In this document: one piece after another, positions 1 through 5,682 of the stretch
Layout of the letters: the number at the start of each line of letters is the position of its first letter
How positions within the stretch are numbered: the stretch's first letter is position 1
DNA from: Lentimicrobiaceae bacterium
GTDB lineage: Bacteria; Bacteroidota; Bacteroidia; Bacteroidales; Lentimicrobiaceae
Length of the DNA: 5,682 nt
Assembly (NCBI GenBank): GCA_028697695.1
Contig: JAQVEI010000172.1
Span: forward strand, 1-5,682
Direction of reading: 5' to 3'
Notes under the pieces: generated by a model
The model's database searches: none
Told to the model about the DNA's origin: nothing
Seen by the model: only the letters and a program-made list of their open reading frames with translations
Position numbers and translations under genes: made by a program

Positions 1-1225
1 AGGCCAATGCGATTTTTCTATCATCGCGGTCAAGCAGCTCAGCCAGCCTGGCCGAAATGCCTTCGCCTACTCTAAAGTCCCAATGCGCTTTTTTGCAATA
101 GTGGTTATGGATAATTTCCCGATCCCGGGGAGTTACCATTTCCAGCGTAAGCTCATCATGCAACCTTAAAAATATAAACCATTGATTGTCAGCAGGTATT
201 TCAGGTGTAACCTGAGGGCTAAGCACCTGCTCTATGGGTGTGGCATCAGCAAGCGCCAATGATTTAAAAACCATGGGCATCAATGGAAAATGATAACCTG
301 CATGACATTCATCATTATCTCCAAAATAACGCACTACTTCAATGGGAGGCTGGCAGGCCTCAGCCAAAAGCAAGGTGTTTGGCCTGACGTAATCCAGCAC
401 GGTTCTGAAAATTTTGAGAATAGTATGCGTGGGCGGCAGATTCTCACAATCGGTACCTTCCTCTTTCCACAGATAGGGGATGGCATCGGCCCTGAATCCA
501 TCAAGTCCCTGCCGCATCCAAAACAGAAGCACGCGACAAATTTCAAGCATTACCATAGGATTCTTATAATTCAGGTCGGGCTGAAATTCAAAGAAACGAT
601 GAAAAAAGTACCAATCTCCCGATTTCTCCCAGTTGCTTGGACACATGCCCTTAAACAACAGTCTGGTTTCTTTGTATTTATTGGTATCTTTATTCCAGAT
701 ATAGTAATCGCGGTAGGGATTGTCGACTCCTTTTCGTGATTCAACAAACCAGGGATGCTCTTCCGAAGTATGATTCATGGCAACATCAAAAATTACCCGA
801 ATCCCTCTTTCATGGGCCTGTGCCAGTAATTTTCTGAAATGCTGCTGCTTTGTCTCCGCGGGGGTGGTGTCAGGCAATCCCAGCAGGGAAGCCCGTATAT
901 TGCGGTAATCTTTTATGTCGAACCCCGCATCGCGCATTGGCGATTCAAGCAGGGGAAGCAGCCAAAGGCAGTTGATACCCAGCTCCTTGAGCATATCCAG
1001 TTTTTCCACTAAACCATCAAAGGTTTGATTGAAAAGATCTACGTACAGCGAATAAACAACTGCATCTTTGTACCATCCTTCCGGTTGCGGCTTGAAATGT
1101 ATATCAGCCAGGGTATCCTCCATCTCAACCAATAGTTTACTTAAAATTGGCTGGTGTTCAGGCGCGGGATAAAGCTGTAGCCACAGCAGGCGGAGTTGCT
1201 CTCTCAGTTTGTTGGGATTTGTCAT
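1..1225 (-). CDS. Trehalose synthase-like GH13 glycosidase/glucosyltransferase (C-terminus cut by window edge)
   Basis: This is an open frame of 408 complete codons, read from ATG at 1225-1223 down to the left edge with no stop, so the last barrel strand(s) and the C-terminal beta-sandwich lie outside. There is no signal peptide, so it is probably cytosolic. After a ~48-residue N-terminal extension comes the GH13 barrel, starting at WYKDAVVYSLYV (51-62). The catalytic set is complete: DVAMNH (147-152), nucleophile Asp247 in GFRADAIPY, acid/base Glu289 in LLLAEA, and Asp357 in FLRLHDELT. Hallmarks I know from trehalose synthase (TreS, maltose/trehalose interconversion) are present: EEGTDCENLPPTH (255-267), YFGDNDECH (300-308), YHFPLMP (311-317). 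Odd points: the NSNGDGIGD calcium loop after the first strand is replaced by a short NQTFDG (66-71), and the usual Asn before HD is Leu355. GH13 membership is near certain. TreS activity is likely but open; a related maltose- or sucrose-acting GH13 is the alternative. Confidence 0.9.
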   Translation of the reverse strand, partial: MTNPNKLREQLRLLWLQLYPAPEHQPILSKLLVEMEDTLADIHFKPQPEGWYKDAVVYSLYVDLFNQTFDGLVEKLDMLKELGINCLWLLPLLESPMRDAGFDIKDYRNIRASLLGLPDTTPAETKQQHFRKLLAQAHERGIRVIFDVAMNHTSEEHPWFVESRKGVDNPYRDYYIWNKDTNKYKETRLLFKGMCPSNWEKSGDWYFFHRFFEFQPDLNYKNPMVMLEICRVLLFWMRQGLDGFRADAIPYLWKEEGTDCENLPPTHTILKIFRTVLDYVRPNTLLLAEACQPPIEVVRYFGDNDECHAGYHFPLMPMVFKSLALADATPIEQVLSPQVTPEIPADNQWFIFLRLHDELTLEMVTPRDREIIHNHYCKKAHWDFRVGEGISARLAELLDRDDRKIALA

Positions 1226-1388
1226 AGCGTAATTTTCTCTTACGTTGTGATTTTTGAGCCAACCGGATAATAATGCTTGCCGGCCAGCCCGGATGAATCT
1301 TCATTATGGGTGCAAATTTAATTTTATTGAATGACAAAACCTTACATACTGTTTTTTTTTATCTTAGTATCGCCTAAACTTTCTTTCG
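1226..1388. promoter_or_regulatory. Divergent intergenic region between the TreS-like gene and the aspartyl protease gene
   Basis: These 163 bp must hold the start signals of two divergent genes. For the minus-strand gene a perfect TAAATTTG is present (separate entry). For the plus-strand gene the best -7 candidate is TATCTTAG at 1360-1367, one mismatch from TAnnTTTG, 21 bp before the ATG. No TTG lies at the right distance upstream (the nearest, 1327-1329, is about 30 bp away), so that promoter is weak evidence only. A nine-T run sits at 1352-1360. A small perfect palindrome, ATGAA-TC-TTCAT (1293-1304), lies between the minus-strand -7 motif and its start codon. It could be an operator half-site pair or chance. 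Confidence 0.5.
1313..1320 (-). promoter_or_regulatory. Bacteroidota-type -7 promoter element for the TreS-like gene
   Basis: On the minus strand the sequence reads TAAATTTG, an exact match to the TAnnTTTG -7 element of Bacteroidota housekeeping promoters. A TTTTG (1339-1335) lies upstream, but with only 14 nt between the two, shorter than the usual ~17-23, so the -33 part is poor. Transcription would start about 80 nt before the ATG at 1225. The stretch before that ATG carries AAGAGA (1243-1238) at 12 nt, which is not a convincing Shine-Dalgarno site. Confidence 0.4.
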
Positions 1389-2621
1389 ATGATCTTTCTG
1401 TCACGTTATTTTTTGCCTTTTTTATTCATATTTGGTTTTCATGTTTTTGCCAGTGCCCAACTTCAATATTTTAAATTGTTGCCGGATCGCAAAAATGAAA
1501 CGGTTCAATTTAGTAATTATGATAATCTGATTGTAACAGAATTTGTAATTAACGATACCTTGCCGGTACGTCTGATGCTTGACAGCGGAGTGGAAGGTGT
1601 TATCATAACGGATAAGGCGGTTTCGTTAAGGTTAAAGGACATTTGGCTGAGAGATTTTAAAATATCAGCGCCGGGTTCCTCCCGCGAGCTGGATGCCAGT
1701 ATCACCAAAAGGGTAAAACTTGGGTTTGAGCCCTTACAGCCAATTTTTACAAATATGGTGCTGCTTAAAGATGATTATTTTTCCCTCGATCAATATATGG
1801 GTACCAGGGTTCATGGCCTGATAGGCATGGAAAATTTCAAAGACCTGATGGTAACCATCAGTTATGATAGAAACACCCTAAGATTTGAAAGACCTGAGGC
1901 ATTTAAAATAAAAAACAAAACCCAGATCATCCCTGTAGTTATCACCAGGGGTAAACCTTATATCCCGGTAAGGATAGCCCTGGATAACGTGCATATTAAA
2001 GATTTGTGGCTGCTGATAGACTCGGGTGCCAATCATCCGCTGTTGCTTGAAAATGACAGCCTGGATGGTTTTGTACCCGGTGAAAGTCTGAATGCAGTGA
2101 TTGGCAAAGGGCTGGCCGGCGTAATCCCGGGTAGTTTTGCGCGTGTAGGGTGGTTGATGCTGGGCAACTTTCGCCTGGATGATATAGTTACTTCATTTAC
2201 AGATGAATATATGCCGGGCAATTTCTTTAACCGTCAAAAGAGGCATGGAACCCTGGGCGCAGGTGCATTGGCGCGTTTTGTGGTGACCTTTGACTACACC
2301 AACAGCAGAATACTACTGCGCAAAGGCCAAAAGTTCAAACAGCCTTTCGAATACAATATGAGTGGCCTCAATTTTCGCTCTTTTGGCGCGGGCTTCAATA
2401 TCTTTGAAGTAAGTGAAGTCATTTCCGGTTCACCGGGCGATGAAGCCGGCATAAAGCCCGGAGATATACTCATGAGTGTAGATGAAAAGTACACCTTTAT
2501 GCTGAATATGGGCGAGCTGAATAATCTGCTCTCTGACAGACCGGGTAAGACAGTAAAACTTGGCATTACCAGAAATGGTAAGAGGATGAATTTTAAAATA
2601 AAGCTCCGCCGCCTTATCTGA
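1389..2621 (+). CDS. Periplasmic two-lobed aspartyl protease with C-terminal PDZ domain
   Basis: This is a 410-residue exported protein. The hydrophobic N-terminus (about 7-20) followed by ASA|Q suggests signal peptidase I cleavage after Ala23. No lipobox cysteine is present. Two retropepsin-like lobes follow in one chain. Lobe 1 has LMLDSG (catalytic Asp65) and the matching GLIGMENF (143-150). Lobe 2 has LLIDSG (Asp211) and GTLGAGALARFVVTFDY (287-303). Having both DSG triads means it could form an active site without dimerising, unlike retroviral proteases. The C-terminus (about 333-410) is a PDZ domain, with SPGDEAGIKPGDILMSVD (348-365) as the usual carboxylate-binding and turn region. PDZ domains in periplasmic proteases usually bind C-terminal tails of substrates. 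The target is unknown. The start was chosen because it gives the signal peptide directly; no Shine-Dalgarno is visible. It lies 49 bp upstream of the exported GH13 gene on the same strand. Fold assignment is firm; function is inferred. Confidence 0.9.
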   Translation: MIFLSRYFLPFLFIFGFHVFASAQLQYFKLLPDRKNETVQFSNYDNLIVTEFVINDTLPVRLMLDSGVEGVIITDKAVSLRLKDIWLRDFKISAPGSSRELDASITKRVKLGFEPLQPIFTNMVLLKDDYFSLDQYMGTRVHGLIGMENFKDLMVTISYDRNTLRFERPEAFKIKNKTQIIPVVITRGKPYIPVRIALDNVHIKDLWLLIDSGANHPLLLENDSLDGFVPGESLNAVIGKGLAGVIPGSFARVGWLMLGNFRLDDIVTSFTDEYMPGNFFNRQKRHGTLGAGALARFVVTFDYTNSRILLRKGQKFKQPFEYNMSGLNFRSFGAGFNIFEVSEVISGSPGDEAGIKPGDILMSVDEKYTFMLNMGELNNLLSDRPGKTVKLGITRNGKRMNFKIKLRRLI

Positions 2622-2635
2622 GTGCACAGATTGTT

Positions 2636-2643
2636 TATTTTTG
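2636..2643 (+). promoter_or_regulatory. Bacteroidota-type -7 element ahead of the exported GH13 gene
   Basis: TATTTTTG is an exact TAnnTTTG match in the 49-bp gap after the protease gene. A TTA (2614-2616) sits 19 nt upstream where a -33 TTG would be expected, so that half is imperfect. A start of transcription near 2650 would leave a leader of about 20 nt before the ATG at 2671. This suggests that the GH13 and GH25 genes can be transcribed apart from the protease gene. It also argues against using the TTG at 2641 as a start codon, because that TTG is part of the element. Confidence 0.4.
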
Positions 2644-2670
2644 CATCCATTCATTCAATCAAATGTTACA

Positions 2671-4548
2671 ATGAAATACAATACTTTGATTCGACGATCA
2701 CATTTTTTGATAATAATCCTGTTGGCCGCCCTCCTGAGTGGCGGTTTTAGTGCCATTGCCCAACAAAACATCCGGGTTGAACCCCCTTTCTGGTGGGCCG
2801 GCATGCATTACAACAAGCTTCAATTGCTGGTGCATGGGAATGATATTGCCCGGGCCGAGGTGCAGCTTGACTATCCGGGCATAACCATTCAGGGCATAAC
2901 CCGGGTAGAAAATCCCAATTATCTTTTCATTGATTTGATTCTTGACCCGGATGTCCGGCCGGGAATATTCCCGATTAACTTTCGTTTGAACAACAAGCAC
3001 ATTTATACGTATCAGTACCAACTCAAACAAAGAAACCAGGAATCTGCTTCCCGTAAGGGCTTTGACCAGTCTGATGTGCTGTATCTGCTTATGCCTGACC
3101 GGTTTGCCAACGGTGATCCCCTGAACGATAATCATGTTGAAATGTCGGAGAAAGTAAATCGTTCCAATCCTTCAGGCCGGCATGGAGGCGATATTCAGGG
3201 AATACTTGAGCATTTGGATTACTTTAAAGATTTGGGTATCACTACTCTATGGATTAATCCATTGCTGGAAAATAACCATCCGGAATATTCCTATCATGGT
3301 TATGCCATTACTGACTTCTACCGTATTGATCCGAGATTTGGCACCAACGCAGATTATGTTGCCCTGGTGGATGCTGCTCACCGTAAAGGCCTTAAAATTG
3401 TGATGGACATGATATTGAATCATTGCGGGATAAATCACTGGTTTATCCGCGACCTACCCATGCCCGGATGGATCCATCAGTTTCCGGAATTTACCAGAAG
3501 CAATTTTAGGGCAGAAACGCTGACGGATCCACATGCCTCCCTGGCTGACCAAAACCGTATGCTTCAAGGTTGGTTTGACAGGCATATGCCTGATTTAGAC
3601 CAACGCAATCCATACCTGCGCAATTATCTTATACAAAACAGCATTTGGTGGATAGAGTTTGCCGGCCTTGATGGCATAAGGCTTGACACACAGCCTTATC
3701 CTTATGCAGGCATGACAGCAGAATGGACCACGCGCATCATGGATGAATATCCAAACTTTAACATTGTGGGAGAGGCCTGGTTACAGCGTGAATCCATGAC
3801 TGCCCATTTTCAGAAACCTTACGCTGACTGTGCCGGTTTTAGTATTGGAATGCCGGTAGTTACAGATTTTCCACTTCAGGGTGCGCTTTCCAGGGCCTTC
3901 AGTGAGCCTGAAGGCTGGAGCGAAGGAATGGCACGGATTTATATGGTGCTGGCCCAGGATTTTGTTTACGATAACCCATACAACACCCTGATATTTCTGG
4001 ATAACCACGACCTTAACCGGTATTTTAATACCATAGGAAATGATATGCAGGCGATGAAAATGGCGCTTACATTCCTGCTTACTACACGCGGCATTCCGCA
4101 ACTGTATTATGGCACTGAGCTTCTTATGGATGGACAGGAGCATCTGGGGCATGGGGAGATAAGAAAAGATTTTCCGGGTGGATGGGCAGCCGATACAGTA
4201 AATGCATTTGTAGCCGCCGGACGTTCCAACGCGCAAAATGAAATATACAACCATTTGAAAAATCTGCTTCACTGGCGTGGGAATGCCCGGGCAGTTCATT
4301 ACGGAAAGTTATTGCACTTTTTACCCGAAGACGGGGTATATACTTATTTCCGTATCCTGAATGATGAAGTTGTAATGGTGATGATCAACAACAATACAGA
4401 GCCTAAAAACGTTTCCATAAACCGTTTTTCAGAGGTCATAGGCGGATACAATCAGGCAAGGGAGGTAATTACCGGCCAGCCGGTGATGTGGTCGGACCAT
4501 ATTGTAATTCCGGCACGAACGGCCAGCGTATTTGAGATGGTGAAATAA
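2671..4548 (+). CDS. Exported cyclomaltodextrinase/neopullulanase-like GH13 alpha-glucan hydrolase (SusA-type)
   Basis: The product is 625 residues, close to the ~600-620 of this family. A signal peptide (basic YNTLIRRSH, hydrophobic 12-24, AIA|Q cleavage after Ala30) sends it to the periplasm. It has three modules: an N-terminal beta-sandwich (about 33-119) with VEPPFWWAGM and VENPNYLF, the signature of the cyclomaltodextrinase N-domain; a GH13 barrel starting at VLYLLMPDRFANGDP (136-150); and a C-terminal beta domain (about 546-622). All catalytic parts are intact: DMILNH (246-251), nucleophile Asp339 in GIRLDT, acid/base Glu368 in VGEAW, and Asp447 in FLDNHD. RKDFPGGW (498-505) is also typical. 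Relatives such as SusA hydrolyse cyclodextrins, pullulan or maltooligosaccharides; the exact substrate is not readable here. ATG 2671 is preferred over the longer TTG 2641 frame because it starts directly on the signal peptide. The GH25 gene follows after 11 bp, so the two are probably cotranscribed. Confidence 0.93.
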   Translation: MKYNTLIRRSHFLIIILLAALLSGGFSAIAQQNIRVEPPFWWAGMHYNKLQLLVHGNDIARAEVQLDYPGITIQGITRVENPNYLFIDLILDPDVRPGIFPINFRLNNKHIYTYQYQLKQRNQESASRKGFDQSDVLYLLMPDRFANGDPLNDNHVEMSEKVNRSNPSGRHGGDIQGILEHLDYFKDLGITTLWINPLLENNHPEYSYHGYAITDFYRIDPRFGTNADYVALVDAAHRKGLKIVMDMILNHCGINHWFIRDLPMPGWIHQFPEFTRSNFRAETLTDPHASLADQNRMLQGWFDRHMPDLDQRNPYLRNYLIQNSIWWIEFAGLDGIRLDTQPYPYAGMTAEWTTRIMDEYPNFNIVGEAWLQRESMTAHFQKPYADCAGFSIGMPVVTDFPLQGALSRAFSEPEGWSEGMARIYMVLAQDFVYDNPYNTLIFLDNHDLNRYFNTIGNDMQAMKMALTFLLTTRGIPQLYYGTELLMDGQEHLGHGEIRKDFPGGWAADTVNAFVAAGRSNAQNEIYNHLKNLLHWRGNARAVHYGKLLHFLPEDGVYTYFRILNDEVVMVMINNNTEPKNVSINRFSEVIGGYNQAREVITGQPVMWSDHIVIPARTASVFEMVK

Positions 4549-4559
4549 TCCGGTTTACA

Positions 4560-5417
4560 ATGGCAAGGTGGGCAAAACAACTTTCCAGGCTTCCCAAAGT
4601 CAGGAAAAACAGCAAGTATTCTTCCAAATGGCTTTTGGTATCGGGGCTGACATTTGTTTTTGCAATTGTTTTTGGTCCCGGGCTTTATCGCTATAGCGGA
4701 TTGGCCTACAACAAGGCAACGCAGATATTTCCATTCCTGCCCGGTGCGGTCATACAGGCATTTGGTGTACCCATTCCCCGGGTGTATACCATTTACGGTA
4801 TAGACGTCTCTCATCATCAGGGCAAAATAAATTGGACCGAGGTGGCTGAAAAAGACATCAGCGGCAAGCACATCAGTTTTGTATTTATTAAGGCTACTGA
4901 AGGGGTAACGCGTCAGGACAGGCATTTCATGCACAATTGGAAGAAAGCCGGCGAAGCCGGATTGATACGTGGGGCTTATCACTTTTTTCATCCATCCAGA
5001 GATGCTGCCGCCCAGGCTGAAAATTTTATAAAAAATGTTCAACTGCAACCGGGCGATCTGCCACCGGTGCTGGACATTGAAGTGACCAACCGAAAAACAA
5101 AAACCCAGATTGTTGAAGGAGCCAGAAAATGGTGTAAGCTTATTGAAGAACACTATGGCGTAAAACCTATATTATACACCAATCCAAGCTACTTTTCGAT
5201 AAACCTGGCAGGTGAGTTTAACGATCATATACTGTGGATTGCTCATTATCATCCCGAAAAGCCCCATACAGGTGAATTGCAATGGCATTTTTGGCAGCAA
5301 ACCGATAAGGCATCAGTGAAAGGCATTAAAGGATATGTTGACCTGAATGTTTACACCGGAAGCAGCAGTTCACTTCAACAAATATGCATAGAAAAACCAT
5401 GCATTCAGCCCGATTGA
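4560..5417 (+). CDS. Membrane-anchored GH25 muramidase (lysozyme family)
   Basis: The product is 285 residues. A strongly basic N-terminus (1-24, with many Arg and Lys) precedes one hydrophobic segment (about 24-43, WLLVSGLTFVFAIVFG), which has no clear cleavage site. It is best read as an N-in anchor placing the enzyme in the periplasm. The GH25 domain spans about 78-268. It begins YGIDVSHHQGKINW (Asp82) and continues with FVFIKATEG (108-116) and RGAYHFF (137-143). The catalytic LPPVLDIE follows, with Asp172 and Glu174, and the domain ends in WQQTD (245-249) and GYVDLNVY (258-265). GH25 enzymes cut the beta-1,4 bond between MurNAc and GlcNAc in peptidoglycan. A chromosomal, membrane-tethered form suggests wall remodelling rather than attack on other cells, but this is inference. 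Two cysteines near the end (276, 281) are unexplained. The gene starts 11 bp after the GH13 stop, so the two are probably cotranscribed. No Shine-Dalgarno is visible. Confidence 0.93.
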   Translation: MARWAKQLSRLPKVRKNSKYSSKWLLVSGLTFVFAIVFGPGLYRYSGLAYNKATQIFPFLPGAVIQAFGVPIPRVYTIYGIDVSHHQGKINWTEVAEKDISGKHISFVFIKATEGVTRQDRHFMHNWKKAGEAGLIRGAYHFFHPSRDAAAQAENFIKNVQLQPGDLPPVLDIEVTNRKTKTQIVEGARKWCKLIEEHYGVKPILYTNPSYFSINLAGEFNDHILWIAHYHPEKPHTGELQWHFWQQTDKASVKGIKGYVDLNVYTGSSSSLQQICIEKPCIQPD

Positions 5418-5447
5418 TGCTTTGTTTAAACGGCAAAAATCGGTTTG

Positions 5448-5558
5448 GCTATGCGTAGTGCGGGATTTAGGAGCACTCAACTTTCTATTTATCACTAAAT
5501 TTCATTACCTGTATTATTGCTCAAATTATCACCTGACCCCGCATTACGCATAGCTTTT
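5448..5558 (+). terminator. 17-bp inverted repeat with T-tail downstream of the GH25 gene, terminator-like
   Basis: The arms GCTATGCGTAGTGCGGG (5448-5464) and CCCGCATTACGCATAGC (5538-5554) pair over 17 positions, with a single G-T wobble. They are followed directly by TTTT (5555-5558). The distal position after the last gene and the T-run fit an intrinsic terminator, and A5469-G5471 can add three pairs with 5532-5534. The loop of 73 nt is far longer than in usual terminators. The alternative is that the arms are the ends of a small 107-bp MITE-like element. No coding sequence is seen inside. Confidence 0.45.
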
Positions 5559-5589
5559 GTGTGTGCCCTGCATGAGCTGCAGCGCACAC
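5559..5589 (+). repeat. Compact hairpin at the proposed intron start
   Basis: GTGTGTGC (5559-5566) pairs with GCGCACAC (5582-5589), with one G-T wobble. A CC bulge follows, then TGCA (5569-5572) with TGCA (5578-5581) around a five-base loop TGAGC. The right arm shares ACAC (5586-5589) with the longer ACACTTGTTG/CAACAAGTGT stem, so the two full structures cannot form together. If the intron reading is right, the longer stem belongs to the folded ribozyme and this hairpin may be an alternative fold. Confidence 0.5.
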
Positions 5590-5682
5590 TTGTTGTACGC
5601 TCTGGAAAAAGACCAAAAATACAAATTTATCATTCCGAAGTATTGCAACAAGTGTAAATAAATTCCCTGAGGGTGAAAGTCC
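5561..5682 (+). mobile_element. Probable 5' end of a group II (IIC-like) intron, continuing beyond the window
   Basis: From 5561 the sequence reads GTGTGCCCTGCATGAGCTGC followed by AG. It starts with the group II 5' consensus GTGYG and closely resembles, from memory, the start of the Oceanobacillus iheyensis IIC intron (GTGTGCCCGGCATGGGTGC then AG). Further on, GGGTGAAAGTCC at the right edge (5671-5682) matches the domain I segment I recall as GGGTGAGAGTCCC in that intron. Between them is a long perfect stem, ACACTTGTTG (5586-5595) with CAACAAGTGT (5646-5655), which would be an added domain I arm. No reverse transcriptase is visible; it would lie downstream. The exact boundary (5559 or 5561) is uncertain because the sequence repeats GTGTGTG. 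The resemblance was recalled, not aligned. Confidence 0.6.
5586..5655 (+). repeat. Perfect 10-bp inverted repeat, 50-nt spacer
   Basis: ACACTTGTTG (5586-5595) is the exact reverse complement of CAACAAGTGT (5646-5655), and T5596-G5645 and A5597-T5644 can add two more pairs. There is no T-run after the second arm, so it does not look like a terminator. It is most easily explained as a structural arm of the proposed intron's domain I. Confidence 0.6.

Noticed and set aside
290..739. 149-residue plus-strand frame
   Set aside because: It lies antisense to the TreS-like gene, whose frame is continuous with all catalytic motifs; the translation has no recognisable domain.
2641..2670. TTG start giving a 635-residue GH13 protein
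   Set aside because: It adds ten residues before a normal signal peptide, and the TTG lies inside a perfect -7 promoter motif.
2698..3135. 145-residue minus-strand frame
   Set aside because: It is antisense to the signal peptide and N-domain of the GH13 gene; a shadow frame.
3781..4299. 172-residue minus-strand frame
   Set aside because: It is antisense to the exported GH13 gene and has no recognisable motif.
4452..5153. 233-residue minus-strand frame
   Set aside because: It is antisense to the end of the GH13 gene and most of the GH25 gene, both with complete family motifs; the composition is unlike a real protein.
5418..5447. Short terminator right after the GH25 stop (AAACGGC/TCGGTTT)
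   Set aside because: Only the outer AAAC/GTTT pairs, so the stem is too weak to support.
5586..5655. Second intrinsic terminator from the 10-bp inverted repeat
   Set aside because: The second arm is followed by AAATAAATTCCC with no T-run, and a 50-nt loop is too long; an intron arm is a better reading.
1..5682. CRISPR array, tRNA, rRNA or phage module
   Set aside because: No regularly spaced repeats, no cloverleaf-like sequence and no phage structural or lysis partners were seen; the GH25 enzyme has a membrane anchor and no holin beside it.

Overview
The window reads as a chromosomal piece from a member of the Bacteroidota. The grounds are an exported GH13 enzyme with the N- and C-terminal modules of the Bacteroides SusA/cyclomaltodextrinase group, a two-lobed periplasmic aspartyl protease with a C-terminal PDZ domain, a membrane-anchored GH25 muramidase, almost no Shine-Dalgarno sequences, and TAnnTTTG-type -7 promoter elements. 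Base composition is moderate, with AT-rich intergenic regions. The assignment rests on family knowledge, not on a database search.

Layout: (1) 1-1225, minus strand, a trehalose-synthase-like GH13 protein whose C-terminus is cut off by the left window edge. Its reading frame is open to the edge. (2) 1226-1388, a 163-bp divergent intergenic region with a perfect -7 motif for the minus-strand gene. (3) 1389-5417, three plus-strand genes in a row: aspartyl protease/PDZ (1389-2621), exported cyclomaltodextrinase/neopullulanase-like GH13 (2671-4548) and GH25 muramidase (4560-5417). The gaps are 49 and 11 bp, and a second perfect -7 motif sits just before the GH13 gene. (4) 5418-5682, no protein gene. 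It holds a 17-bp inverted repeat ending in TTTT, followed at once by sequence that looks like the 5' end of a group II (IIC-like) intron running off the right edge.

Working together (inference): the exported GH13 would cut maltodextrins or cyclic/branched alpha-glucans outside the cytoplasm. The divergent cytosolic GH13, which has no signal peptide, would rearrange or transfer glucose from maltose-type products inside. The protease and the muramidase are envelope proteins, and their link to glucan use is only positional. There is no SusC/SusD pair, regulator or transporter in the window, so a complete polysaccharide utilisation locus cannot be claimed.

The most notable points are the probable intron boundary placed right behind a terminator-like hairpin, and the loss of the usual calcium-loop segment in an otherwise strongly TreS-like enzyme.
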